Shown here: positions 51,271 to 59,843 of the stretch, piece after piece | Position numbering within the stretch: the stretch's first letter is position 1 | Layout of the letters: each line of letters starts with the position of its first letter | NCBI RefSeq assembly: GCF_018499875.1 | Contig: NZ_JAHBAY010000016.1 | Span: 1-64,000, forward strand | DNA length: 64,000 nucleotides | Reading direction: 5' to 3' | Source of the DNA: Kineosporia corallincola | GTDB taxonomy: Bacteria; Actinomycetota; Actinomycetes; Actinomycetales; Kineosporiaceae | Position numbers and translations under genes: made by a program | The notes under the pieces: generated by a model | What the model was told of the DNA's origin: nothing | What the model saw: the letters and a program-made list of their open reading frames with translations, nothing else | Database searches by the model: none

Positions 51271-52856
51271 GCGACCGCAGTCACCAGCCCGGGCAGGGCC
51301 TCGACGACCTGCCGCTCTTCCGTGACCTCGGCCCGGCCACCGCCGGCACCGGGCTGCGCGTGGTCGGCACCGATCCCGCGGCCGTCCAGGGTCCCGAAAC
51401 CCCCTGGGCCGGAATCGGTCTGCCCCGTCCCGGGGTGGGCCGGCCGCTGAACCGGCGGGACTCCCGGCGCGCCGCGCAGGCCACCGGCCCGCTGCGTGCC
51501 TCGGTGCCGAACCACGACGCCGGCCTGGACTGGGCCCTGGTGGCCGCCTTCCGCGACCGGGCCTCGCGCCGGCTCACCGAGGCCCTCACCGCCTCCCCCA
51601 CGCTGACACCCGGCCAGCAGCGGGAACTCGCCCGCAAGATCGTGTTCGACCTGCTCGACGACGCCGCGCGCGACGACATCGCGACCGGCTCCGCGGCCTG
51701 GCGTCCCGGCCTCCAGCAGCGGATGGCCGAGACGGTCTTCGACGCGCTGTTCGGCCTCGGGCGGTTGCAGCCGCTGGTGGACGACCCGGACGTCGAGAAC
51801 ATCATGATCACCGGCTGCGACCGGGTGATGCTGGAGTACAACGACGGTCAGCTGCGTCCCGGGCCGCCGGTGGCCGAGAGCGACGACGAGCTGATCGAGT
51901 TCCTGGCGTTCCTGGCCTCCCGCTCCGAGGTCAACGCCCGCAGCTTCAGCGAGTCCCAGCCGCGTCTGCACCTGCGGCTCGACGGCGGTGCCCGGCTGGC
52001 CGCCACCGCCTGGGTCACGCCCCGCCCGGTGGTGGTGATCCGGCGGCACCGGCTGGTCGACATCTCGCTCGACGACCTGGTGGACCGGCAGATGCTCTCC
52101 CCGCTGGCCGCCGGCTTCCTGGCCGCCGCGGTGCGAGCCCGCAAGAGCATCGTGGTGTCCGGGCCGCAGGGCGCCGGCAAGACCACGATGGTGCGGGCCC
52201 TGTGCGCCGAGATCCCGCCGTGGGAGCGGATCGGCACGTTCGAGACCGAGTACGAGCTGTTCCTGCACGAGCTGCCCGGCCGTGAGGGCACGGTCATCGC
52301 CTACGAGGCCCGGCCCGGCACCGGCGAGCGCGCGGCCGGCGGACGGCAGGCCGGCGAGATCACGCTCGACGAGCTGCTGTACGACTCGTTCCGGTTCAAC
52401 CTGCAACGCCAGATCGTGGGTGAGGTCCGCGGCAAGGAGATCATCGCCATGATCAAGGCGATGCAGTCCGGCGCCGGGTCGATCTCCACCACCCACGCCG
52501 CCACCGCGGTCGGCGCGATCCGCAAACTGGTCACCTGCGCGATGGAGGCCGGCCCGCACATCACCGAGTCCTACGCCCAGCGCGCCGTGGCCGAGGACAT
52601 CGACGTGATCGTCCAGGTGCACCTGCACACCGACCCGGGCAGCGGAGACGGCCGCGACCAGCCGGTGCGCACGCGCTGGGTGAGCGAGATCGTCGCGGTG
52701 CACCCGGGTGAGCAGGGACCGGCCCGCACCACGGTCTTCGGCACGGAGAGCTACCGCGAGGCCCGGGCCCTGGCCTCGGTGCTGCCCGACGAGTATCGCG
52801 AACTGGCCGCCTACGGCTTCGATCTCGACGCGTTCGCGCGGGAGGCCGGCTCATGA
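51267..52856 (+). CDS. tadA: Tad secretion ATPase (TadA/CpaF)
   Basis: 529 residues, VirB11/GspE superfamily. After an N-terminal stretch of about 90 residues comes the alpha/beta N-domain (LTPGQQRELARKIVFDLLDD, LFGLGRLQPLVDDPDVENIMITGCDRV), then Walker A SGPQGAGKTTMVRAL near residue 298, and the Asp/His boxes (EITLDELLYDSFRFNLQRQIVGEVRGKEIIAMIKAMQSGAGSISTTHAATAVGAIRKLVT). It is the motor for pilus extension at the cytoplasmic face. GTG 51267 overlaps the previous stop and its own stop overlaps tadB by ATGA. Confidence 0.95.
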   Translation: MSDRSHQPGQGLDDLPLFRDLGPATAGTGLRVVGTDPAAVQGPETPWAGIGLPRPGVGRPLNRRDSRRAAQATGPLRASVPNHDAGLDWALVAAFRDRASRRLTEALTASPTLTPGQQRELARKIVFDLLDDAARDDIATGSAAWRPGLQQRMAETVFDALFGLGRLQPLVDDPDVENIMITGCDRVMLEYNDGQLRPGPPVAESDDELIEFLAFLASRSEVNARSFSESQPRLHLRLDGGARLAATAWVTPRPVVVIRRHRLVDISLDDLVDRQMLSPLAAGFLAAAVRARKSIVVSGPQGAGKTTMVRALCAEIPPWERIGTFETEYELFLHELPGREGTVIAYEARPGTGERAAGGRQAGEITLDELLYDSFRFNLQRQIVGEVRGKEIIAMIKAMQSGAGSISTTHAATAVGAIRKLVTCAMEAGPHITESYAQRAVAEDIDVIVQVHLHTDPGSGDGRDQPVRTRWVSEIVAVHPGEQGPARTTVFGTESYREARALASVLPDEYRELAAYGFDLDAFAREAGS

Positions 52857-53737
52857 CGTCCACCACGCTGATCGCGCTCCTGGCCGGGCTGCTCCTGCTC
52901 GGCGGCCTCACCGGCGTCGTCGCCGGGCTGCGCCGCACGCCGGTGCCGCCGGCCGGCCCGGCCACCGCCGCCCGGCCCTCCCGTCTGCATGGCCTGACCC
53001 CGCGCACGCGACAGCTGCTGCTGGCCGGGCTGGTGGCCGGGGTGGTGGCGGCGCTGGTGTCCGGCTGGCTGATCGCGCTGATCGTGCTGCCGGTGGCGTT
53101 CGCCGGCCTGCCCTGGCTGCTGTCGGCCCCCGAGACCTCGCTGCGGATCGAGCGTCTGGAGGCGATGGAGGAGTGGACGCGGTCCCTGGCCGGAGTGCTG
53201 ACCGTCGGCCTGAGCCTGGAGAACGCCCTGATCACCGCCCTGCGCTCGACCCCGCCGCCGATCCGGGCGGAGGTCGCCACGCTGGTGGCCCGGCTGAACG
53301 CGCGCTGGCCCACCGACCGCGCGCTGCGGGCCTTCGCCGACGACATGGACGACCCGACCGCCGACCTGATCGCGATGAACCTGGTGCTCGCCGCCCAGCG
53401 GCGCGGCACCGGCCTGGCCGCCGTGCTGGAGGGGCTGTCCGAGTCGGTGGCCGCCGACGTGCGCTCGCGCCGGGCGGTGGAGGCCGACCGGGCCAAACCC
53501 CGGGCCACGGCCCGGGCGATCACCGTGATCACGATCGGGGTGCTGGTGCTGCTCACCTTCAACGGCAGTTACATCGCTCCCTACGGAACGGCCGCCGGGC
53601 AGCTGGTTCTCGTGCTGCTGCTCAGCCTGTTCGTGGCCACCCTGGTCTGGCTCCGCAGCATGGCCAGGGGTGAGCCGCTGCCCCGCATCATCGGCACCGG
53701 CCTGGACCGGCCCGGCGGTTCGGGGGCGGGCCGATGA
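52853..53737 (+). CDS. tadB: Tad inner-membrane protein TadB
   Basis: 294 residues. Two N-terminal spans (about 5-22 and 50-85), the GspF-like cytoplasmic core (RIERLEAMEEWTRSLAGVLTVGLSLENALITALRSTPPPIRAEVATLVARL...ADLIAMNLVLAAQRRGTGLAAVLEGLSESVAADVRSRRAVEADRAKPRATAR) and two C-terminal spans. It forms the pilus platform with TadC. ATGA overlaps at both ends. Confidence 0.92.
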   Translation: MTSTTLIALLAGLLLLGGLTGVVAGLRRTPVPPAGPATAARPSRLHGLTPRTRQLLLAGLVAGVVAALVSGWLIALIVLPVAFAGLPWLLSAPETSLRIERLEAMEEWTRSLAGVLTVGLSLENALITALRSTPPPIRAEVATLVARLNARWPTDRALRAFADDMDDPTADLIAMNLVLAAQRRGTGLAAVLEGLSESVAADVRSRRAVEADRAKPRATARAITVITIGVLVLLTFNGSYIAPYGTAAGQLVLVLLLSLFVATLVWLRSMARGEPLPRIIGTGLDRPGGSGAGR

Positions 53738-54636
53738 CCGTCGTGCAGATCGCGCTCGCCGCGGGCGGTCTCATCGGCCTGGGCGTCTCGCTGGTGGTGT
53801 GGCGGCTGGCCCCGGCCACGCCCGACCTGGCCTCGGCGCTGGAGAATCTCGACCCGGAGCGGTCGCTGCGGCGCAGCGGCTACACCGGGCCGGTGCTGCC
53901 CGCGGGCGCCCAGGACCGGGCCGGGCTGTTCGTCATGCGCACCCCGATCGCCGCGGTGTGGAACGTGCCGGTGCGCGAACTGGCACTGCTCCAGATCCCG
54001 GTGCACCGGTACTGGGGCGAGAAGGCGCTGTACTTCCTGATCGGCCTGATCTTCCCGCCGGTGGTCACGCTGCTCGCCACGCTGCTGGGGATCGGCCTGC
54101 CGTTCGTCGTCCCCCTGCTCGCCTCGCTCGTGCTGGCGGTGGGGCTGAGCCTGCTGCCCGACTACAACGCGCGCTCCGACGCGGCCGCCCGCCGCCACGA
54201 GTTCGCCCGGGCGCTGGGCGCCTATGTCGACCTGGTGGCCCTGGAACGGGCCGGCGGCTCGGGTCCGCGGCAGGCCATGGAGAAGGCCGCGAGCGTCGGG
54301 GACTCCTGGGTGTTCCGGCGGATCGCGGAGGAACTGGCCCGTTCCGGCTGGAGCGGCCTGCCGCCGTGGGACGCCCTCAGCGCGCTGGGCGACGAACTCG
54401 GCCTGGCCGAGCTCGGGGAGGTCGCGGACATCATGCGGCTGTCCGGCGAGGAGGGGACCGCGGTGTACACCACGCTGCGGGCCCGTTCGGCGTCCATGCG
54501 CAATGCCCTGATGAACACCGAGCTGGCCAAGGCCAACGCGGTGGGCGAGCGGATGAGCATCCCGGTCTCGATGCTCGCCCTGGTGTTCCTGCTCATCCTC
54601 GTGGCACCGGCGGTGCTGCGGGTGCTCGGTGTCTGA
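53734..54636 (+). CDS. tadC: Tad inner-membrane protein TadC
   Basis: 300 residues, partner of TadB with the same GspF-like core (ARRHEFARALGAYVDLVALERAGGSGPRQAMEKAASVGDSWVFRRIAEELARSGWSGLPPWDALSALGDELGLAELGEVADIMRLSGEEGTAVYTTLRARSASMRNALM) and spans near residues 5-25, 105-145 and 275-295. It shares ATGA with tadB. Confidence 0.92.
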   Translation: MTVVQIALAAGGLIGLGVSLVVWRLAPATPDLASALENLDPERSLRRSGYTGPVLPAGAQDRAGLFVMRTPIAAVWNVPVRELALLQIPVHRYWGEKALYFLIGLIFPPVVTLLATLLGIGLPFVVPLLASLVLAVGLSLLPDYNARSDAAARRHEFARALGAYVDLVALERAGGSGPRQAMEKAASVGDSWVFRRIAEELARSGWSGLPPWDALSALGDELGLAELGEVADIMRLSGEEGTAVYTTLRARSASMRNALMNTELAKANAVGERMSIPVSMLALVFLLILVAPAVLRVLGV

Positions 54637-54669
54637 CCTGTGAAACCAACCATGGAGGGAACTCTCATC

Positions 54670-54873
54670 ATGCTCCGCCCCGTCGCCGTCGTCCACCTGT
54701 TCGTCATCGCCCTGGTCGCCCGTCTGGTCGCCGCCACCGAACCGCGCCGGGACGAGCGCGGCTCGGTCACCCTGGAGCAGGTCGTCATCGCCCTGGGGCT
54801 GTTCCTGCTCGCCGTCGCCGTGATCGCCGGCATCAAGGCGGCGGTGGACAACCGGATCGGGCAGATCAACTGA
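54670..54873 (+). CDS. Flp-type pilin
   Basis: 67 residues. A 30-residue leader ends in ERG, cleaved before SVTLEQ, with Glu at +5 as in type IVb pilins, followed by the hydrophobic helix VVIALGLFLLAVAVIAGIKAAVD. The mature pilin would be about 35 residues. ATG 54670 is chosen because GGAGGG lies 9 bp upstream, though a longer leader from ATG 54652 is possible. Its stop overlaps the proposed CTG start of the next gene. The prepilin peptidase (TadV/CpaA) that must cut it is not in this cluster. Confidence 0.85.
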   Translation: MLRPVAVVHLFVIALVARLVAATEPRRDERGSVTLEQVVIALGLFLLAVAVIAGIKAAVDNRIGQIN

Positions 54874-55268
54874 CGCCCGCCGGAACGGCCCGCGCGGCCC
54901 GCGACCGGGGGTCCACCTCGCTGGAACTGGTGGTCATCTTCCCGGCGGTACTCCTGGTCATCTTCGCGGTCGTGCAGGGTGCGCTGTACTACTTCGCCAG
55001 CTCCAGCGCCCTGGCCGCGGCCCAGGAGGGCGCCCGCACCGCCGCGGGCGAGAACTCCAGCGCGGCAGCCGGTCAGCAGGCGGCGGGCGCTTTCTCGGCG
55101 CGGGTCGCGGGCAACATGCTCCAGACGCCGGGGGTGGTGGCCTCGCGCACCGCCACGACCGCCACCGTCACCGTCAGCGGGCACTCGCTCAGCGTGCTGC
55201 CCGGGTTCGCCGGGATCGGGATCTCCCAGACCGCCTCGGTTCCGGTCGAGCGGCTCACCGGCGGATAG
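54870..55268 (+). CDS. TadE-like pseudopilin, probable CTG start
   Basis: 132 residues. The frame has the TadE hallmark DRGSTSLELVVIFPAVLLVIFAVVQGALYYFASSSALAAAQEGARTAA, with prepilin-like cleavage after Gly and Glu at +5. No ATG, GTG or TTG lies between the previous stop and this motif. The only suitable codon is CTG at 54870, which overlaps the pilin stop as CTGA, the same geometry as the ATGA/GTGA couplings elsewhere in the operon. Either a CTG start, or the frame depends on reinitiation at some other codon. Confidence 0.82.
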   Translation: MTPAGTARAARDRGSTSLELVVIFPAVLLVIFAVVQGALYYFASSSALAAAQEGARTAAGENSSAAAGQQAAGAFSARVAGNMLQTPGVVASRTATTATVTVSGHSLSVLPGFAGIGISQTASVPVERLTGG

Positions 55269-55299
55269 CCGTGCCCGAGAACAGATCACAGGGGGAACG

Positions 55300-55725
55300 A
55301 TGAGCCGGGACGCCCCGGACCGGGGATCCATGACGCTGGAGTTCGTGGTCGTCGTGCCCGGGCTGCTGCTGGTGCTGTCACTGGTGATCTTCGGGGGGCG
55401 GCTCGCCCTGGCCCACCAGGCGGTGGAGGCCGCCGCGGCCGAGGCCGCCCGCACCGCGTCCATCGCCCGGCAGGCGTCCACCGCCGCCGGCGACGCCCGG
55501 GCGGCCGCACAGAACACCCTCGACGAGGAGAGGCTGCGGTGCAGCAGCACCACCACGAGCGTCGACACCAGCGGGTTCGCCGCCCCGGTGGGCACCGCGG
55601 CGACCGTCTCGGCCACCGTCACCTGCGTGGTCAACCTCTCCGACCTGGCCCTGCCCGGGCTGCCCGGCAGCCGCACCGTGACGGCCACCGGCGACAGCCC
55701 TCTCGACACCTACCGGGAGCGCTGA
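55300..55725 (+). CDS. TadE/TadF-like pseudopilin
   Basis: 141 residues. MSRDAPDRGSMTLEFVVVVPGLLLVLSLVIFGGRLALAHQAVEAAAAEAARTASIARQ: the G-SMTLE site and the following helix mark a TadE-type minor pilin, with about 80 residues of exported domain holding two Cys. ATG 55300 has GGGGGA upstream. The stop overlaps the next ATG (TGATG). Confidence 0.88.
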   Translation: MSRDAPDRGSMTLEFVVVVPGLLLVLSLVIFGGRLALAHQAVEAAAAEAARTASIARQASTAAGDARAAAQNTLDEERLRCSSTTTSVDTSGFAAPVGTAATVSATVTCVVNLSDLALPGLPGSRTVTATGDSPLDTYRER

Positions 55726-56153
55726 TGATCCGGGGTTCCGGGCGCGACGACCGCGGCTCCGTCAGTCTTTTCGCGGTCGTGGTGGTGGTCGCCCTGCTCG
55801 TCGCCACCGGTCTGGTGGTGGACGGCGGGGGCATGATCGCCGCCCAGCAGCGCGCCCAGTCGACCGCCCGTGAGGCGGCCCGCCAGGGTGGCCAGCAGCT
55901 CCAGGCGTCTCTGGCGGTGCGCGGTATCGCGGTGCGCATCGACTCCTCGGCCGCCGAGCAGGCCGCGCGCACCTGGCTGGCCGCCGCGGACGTCGACGGC
56001 AGCGCCTCGGTGCAGGGCGGCGACACCGTGGTGGTCGACACCAGCACCACCTACAGCCCGATCTTCCTCAACCTCATCGGCGTGGGCACGCGCACCGTCA
56101 CCGGTCACGCCGAGTCCCGTGTCGCCCGGACCGTCGACGGAGCCGCCCAGTGA
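55725..56153 (+). CDS. TadG-like/Flp pilus assembly membrane protein
   Basis: 142 residues. DDRGSVSLFAVVVVVALLVATGLVVDGGGMIAAQQRAQSTAREAARQGGQQL is the TadG/Rv3660-like N-terminus, where the RGSVSLFAVV site may also be processed by prepilin peptidase (although Phe stands at +5 instead of Glu). The exported part has TVVVDTSTTYSPIFLNLIGVGTRTVTGHAESR, as in its homologues. Overlaps at both ends. Confidence 0.88.
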   Translation: MIRGSGRDDRGSVSLFAVVVVVALLVATGLVVDGGGMIAAQQRAQSTAREAARQGGQQLQASLAVRGIAVRIDSSAAEQAARTWLAAADVDGSASVQGGDTVVVDTSTTYSPIFLNLIGVGTRTVTGHAESRVARTVDGAAQ

Positions 56154-59100
56154 ACCGACCCTCGCCCCGCGACCGGCTGGCCGGCCTGGCCGCGCTCGTC
56201 GTTCTGCTGGCCGTGGTGGCCGGCGTGCCGGTGCTGCTGCTCGCGCTCGGCGCCTCGCCGGTGCCGGGCGCGGTATCGGTGGACGGCGTTCTCGATGCCC
56301 TCACCAGCCCCGACGACGGCACCGCGCTGATCGTGGCGTTGCGTGTGATCGCCTGGCTGGCCTGGGCTTTCGTCACGGTTTCGGTGGTGGTCGAGGTTCC
56401 GGCCCAGCTGCGCGGGGTGCGGGCGCCACGGCTGCCCGGGCTCTCCCTGCCGCAGGGAATGGCACGGGGGCTGGTGGCTGCGGTGATTGTGCTGATCGCC
56501 AGTCCGGTGGCGGCACAGGCCGCGGCTGCCCCTGCGTCAGCCGGTGTGCCGGTGCCGGTTTCGGCTGCCGTGTCTGCCCCGGCTTCGGCTCCGGCTCCTG
56601 CTTCGGCTTCGGCTTCGAAAGGGGTGCCGTCCGGGTCGGGGGCGGCGGCCGAGAGTTCTTCGGAAACCGGCGATGCCCAGGGGGATCTGGTTCACACGGT
56701 GGAGTCCGGTGACTCGCTGTGGGCGCTGGCCGAGCGGTATCTGGGGAACGGGGCGCAGTACCAGTTCATCGCCTCCGCGAACTACGGCAGGACCCAGCCC
56801 GACGGCGCCTCGCTCGGCGACGATCACTGGCTCCGGCCCGGCTGGAAGCTGACCATTCCCGGCGCCACCGCGCAGCAGACGCCCGGGAAGCACACCTACA
56901 CCGTCGATTCCGGGGACACGCTGTGGCAGATCGCCGAGGACCAGTTGGGTGACGGGAAGGACTACCCGCGACTGCGGCAGGCCGACGGCACCCGGATCAG
57001 TGATCCCGACCTGATCCGTCCGGGGGAGGTGCTGCGTCTGCCGGGCGAGAAGGGGCATACGGCCGAGCGGCCTGTCTCGTCGTCCACACCTGAGGACGAC
57101 GGGAGGACCGATCAGGCTCCCGGTGCGGAATCCGCTGACGCGTCTGCCGAAAGGTCAAAACCGGTGCCGGACGAGGCTCCGGTCGGGACGGTCACGGCCC
57201 CCTCGACCCGCACCGCCGCTCAGGCGCCCGGCGAGACGCCGGTGCGAACGGCGTCCACCGTCGGGGACAGGGCCGTCGGCGCCGAGCCGGCGGACGACGT
57301 CGCCGTCCAGCCGGCCGTCGTCATGGCCGGTGCCGGAACCGCTCTCGCGGTGGGACTTCTCGGTCTGCTCGCCGTGCGCCGCAGGCGTCAGCAGCGGCGG
57401 CGGCGACCCGGCCAGCGGATGCTGCTGCCGGAGGGTGACCTGGTCGCGGCCGAGCGGGAACTGAGGGCCCAGGCGGACCCGGTCACCGTCACGACCGTGG
57501 ACCGGGCCCTGCGCTCGCTGGCCGTGCACCAGGCCCGCACCGGCGGGCGGATGCCCGCGCTGCTGGCCGTGCGGCTGACCGGAACCCAGCTGGAACTGTT
57601 CCTCGACGGGGCGCCGGAGACCGCCCTGCCCGCTCCCTGGGAACCGGCGGGGGACGAGATCATGTGGGTGCTCCCGGCCGAGACTGCCTCCACCGTAGAG
57701 GAAGTCGACGTTCCGGCGCCGTATCCCGGTCTGGTGACCGTCGGTTTCGACGAGGCCGGGGGTCAGCTCCTGGTCGATCTGGGGCACATCGGGGTGCTGT
57801 CGGTGGCCGGCCCGGTGGAGCGCTCGCGTGAGATCGCCACCGCGCTGGCCGTCGAGCTGGCGACCTCGGCCTGGGCCGACGACCTCCAGGTCTCGGTGAT
57901 CGGCCCGCCTGCCGGGCTCGAGAACGACCTGAGGACAGGGCGTCTCACGCACCGCCCGCAGATCGGGCACGTGCTGGACGATCTGGAGGAGAGGGCGGGA
58001 GCGGACCGGCAGGCGTTCCTGGACGCCGGGGTCGCCGACGTGCAGGAGGCGCGTACGCGGGGTCTGGTGCCGGACGCCTGGGCGCCCGACGTGGTGGTGA
58101 TGACGTCGCCGCCCGGCCCGGAGCAGCGGGCGCAGCTGTCCCGCGTCGTCCTGGGTGAGCGGCGGGCCGCGGTCGCGGCCGTGGTCTGTGGCGAGGCCCC
58201 CGGGGACTGGGTGCTGAGACTCGACGACGACGGCTCGGGCGGCACCGTCGAACCGATCGGCATCCGGGTCCGGCCGCAGCACGTTCCCGCCGCGGCCCAG
58301 CAGGCCGTCGTCGATCTCCTGGAGCTCACCGAGGCCGATACTCCGTCGGTGGCACCGGTTCTCGAGCTCGTGCCGGACCTCGCGCCCGACCACCCGGACC
58401 CCGCGACGGTGGCCTCGGCGGTGGACGGCTCACGGGCACCGGTGGTGCGGGTGCTGGGAACCGTGGACGTCCTCGGTGCCGGCGGGGACGTGGAACCGGA
58501 CGCGCGGGCTCACCTGACGGAACTCGCGGCCTACCTGGCGCTGACCCGTGGCGCCTCGGCGGAGGAGACCGACGCGGCGATCTGGCCCCGGAATCCGGCG
58601 GCCGGCAACCTGAGGGTGAGGAACACCGCCACGTCGAGACTGCGCTCGTGGCTGGGCCGGGACCGGGACGGGAACGACTGGCTGCCCAGGCATCAGGGCG
58701 ACGTGCACCGGCTGGACGGGCGGGTGCGCGCGGACTGGGACGTGTGGCGGGAGTTGCTGCCCGACGGTCCGCTGCGTGGTTCGTCGCAGGCCCTGGAGCT
58801 GGCTCTGGGACTGGTGCGGGGGCGTCCGTTCCTGGACGTGCACCCGCGGCGGTACGTGTGGGCGGATCCGTTCGCGCAGCGGATGATCGCCGAGATCGTG
58901 GACGCCGCCTGGGAACTGGGGCGTCGCCGGCTGGCCGAGGGGCGCCTGCCGGAGGCGGAGAACGCGGTGTCGGCCGGTCTGGCGATTCTGCCTGAGCTGG
59001 AACGACTCTGGCGTCTGCGGATCCTGGTCGCCCGGGAGGCGGGGGACGCGGGCCGGGTCGAGGAGGTGGTGGCGCGGATGCTGGTCGAGACCGATGAGCA

Positions 59101-59185
59101 CGGTGGTGAGCTGGAGCCGCAGACGCGGGCGATGCTCGAGAACCTGGGGGCGGGGCGTCGGGTCGGTCTTGCCGAGGCTCTGTGA
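56150..59185 (+). CDS. Membrane LysM protein fused to a BTAD (SARP-type) domain
   Basis: 1011 residues. Three N-terminal spans (about 10-35, 60-85, 105-130), an Ala/Pro/Ser stretch, then two LysM domains at about 180-235 (VHTVESGDSLWALAERYLGNGAQYQFIASAN) and 245-305 (TYTVDSGDTLWQIAEDQLGDGKDYPRLRQAD), which bind peptidoglycan. A linker leads to a further span at about 388-407 and an RRRRQQRRRRP stop-transfer signal, so what follows is cytoplasmic: a middle domain and, from about 760, the winged-helix-like segment and BTAD repeats (VRVLGTVDVLGAGG..., AYLALTRGASAEETDAAIWP...). GTG 56150 overlaps the previous stop. It could tie cell-wall state to pilus gene expression or assembly. Confidence 0.88.
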   Translation: MNRPSPRDRLAGLAALVVLLAVVAGVPVLLLALGASPVPGAVSVDGVLDALTSPDDGTALIVALRVIAWLAWAFVTVSVVVEVPAQLRGVRAPRLPGLSLPQGMARGLVAAVIVLIASPVAAQAAAAPASAGVPVPVSAAVSAPASAPAPASASASKGVPSGSGAAAESSSETGDAQGDLVHTVESGDSLWALAERYLGNGAQYQFIASANYGRTQPDGASLGDDHWLRPGWKLTIPGATAQQTPGKHTYTVDSGDTLWQIAEDQLGDGKDYPRLRQADGTRISDPDLIRPGEVLRLPGEKGHTAERPVSSSTPEDDGRTDQAPGAESADASAERSKPVPDEAPVGTVTAPSTRTAAQAPGETPVRTASTVGDRAVGAEPADDVAVQPAVVMAGAGTALAVGLLGLLAVRRRRQQRRRRPGQRMLLPEGDLVAAERELRAQADPVTVTTVDRALRSLAVHQARTGGRMPALLAVRLTGTQLELFLDGAPETALPAPWEPAGDEIMWVLPAETASTVEEVDVPAPYPGLVTVGFDEAGGQLLVDLGHIGVLSVAGPVERSREIATALAVELATSAWADDLQVSVIGPPAGLENDLRTGRLTHRPQIGHVLDDLEERAGADRQAFLDAGVADVQEARTRGLVPDAWAPDVVVMTSPPGPEQRAQLSRVVLGERRAAVAAVVCGEAPGDWVLRLDDDGSGGTVEPIGIRVRPQHVPAAAQQAVVDLLELTEADTPSVAPVLELVPDLAPDHPDPATVASAVDGSRAPVVRVLGTVDVLGAGGDVEPDARAHLTELAAYLALTRGASAEETDAAIWPRNPAAGNLRVRNTATSRLRSWLGRDRDGNDWLPRHQGDVHRLDGRVRADWDVWRELLPDGPLRGSSQALELALGLVRGRPFLDVHPRRYVWADPFAQRMIAEIVDAAWELGRRRLAEGRLPEAENAVSAGLAILPELERLWRLRILVAREAGDAGRVEEVVARMLVETDEHGGELEPQTRAMLENLGAGRRVGLAEAL

Positions 59186-59228
59186 CGTGACGGGGTTACG
59201 AAAATTTAAGGACTGCTGAGGAGTGAGA

Positions 59229-59843
59229 ATGGATAGTTCCAGAGCTTGGTGCAGGACGGCGGGCAGGGCTGTTGCGGCCGTGGCGATCACGGTCGGCGTT
59301 GCCGGGTGTTCGTCGGAGTCGGTTGCGGTCGGGGCTGCCGGTTCGGAGGCGGTGAGTTCTGCCGTGGCGACCACCACCTCAACTGCTCTCTCCCCGCGCG
59401 ATGAAGCCGTTGCCGCCGCGAAAAAGACCTATGAGCAGTACACGCTGGTAGCGAATGACGTTGCTCATGGGGGAGGGAGCGACACCGCGGCCCTGGACGA
59501 TGTGGCCGTGGGAGAAGCACTGCTGGCTCAGAAAAATATCGCCAAGCTGCTCTCCGAAAAGAAGTATCGCGGTGTCGGCGACATCGAGGTCGTGTCGATG
59601 GAGGCGGTGAAAGTGAACCTCAAGACCGATCCCGATACCTACACTGTTCCGGAAGTGATTCTGAATGTTTGCGAGGACCAGTCAAATATTGATGCGGTGA
59701 ATGAGGCCGGCAAGTCGGTTCGCGGGGCCGATTCTCCGGATTACCGCCAGGCAAAGATTTCGGTCTCTTATTACCCTGATCGAGGCGGCGTGGACGGGTG
59801 GTTCGTCAACTCCGACCGAGACACTGGTACCGAAAAATGTTGA
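59229..59843 (+). CDS. Lipoprotein, unknown family
   Basis: 204 residues. The signal MDSSRAWCRTAGRAVAAVAITVGVAGC ends in a lipobox, so the mature protein is anchored outside the membrane. Residues about 60-195 look like a small NTF2-like fold (AVAAAKKTYEQYTLVANDVAHGGGS...VKVNLKTDPDTYTVPEVILNVCEDQSN). Codon use is more AT-rich than its neighbours (AAA, AAT, GAT frequent), which may mean recent arrival. It follows the LysM-BTAD gene by 43 bp with GAGGAG at the start, so it probably belongs to the pilus operon. No confident family. Confidence 0.78.
   Translation: MDSSRAWCRTAGRAVAAVAITVGVAGCSSESVAVGAAGSEAVSSAVATTTSTALSPRDEAVAAAKKTYEQYTLVANDVAHGGGSDTAALDDVAVGEALLAQKNIAKLLSEKKYRGVGDIEVVSMEAVKVNLKTDPDTYTVPEVILNVCEDQSNIDAVNEAGKSVRGADSPDYRQAKISVSYYPDRGGVDGWFVNSDRDTGTEKC

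Noticed and set aside
54640-54669. Longer N-terminus for the Flp pilin from 54640
   Set aside because: GGAGGG lies inside it, correctly spaced for ATG 54670.
56520-56640. Ala/Pro-rich tract of the LysM-BTAD gene as a DNA repeat element
   Set aside because: It is an in-frame linker of GCTTCGGCT-like codons inside a clear gene.
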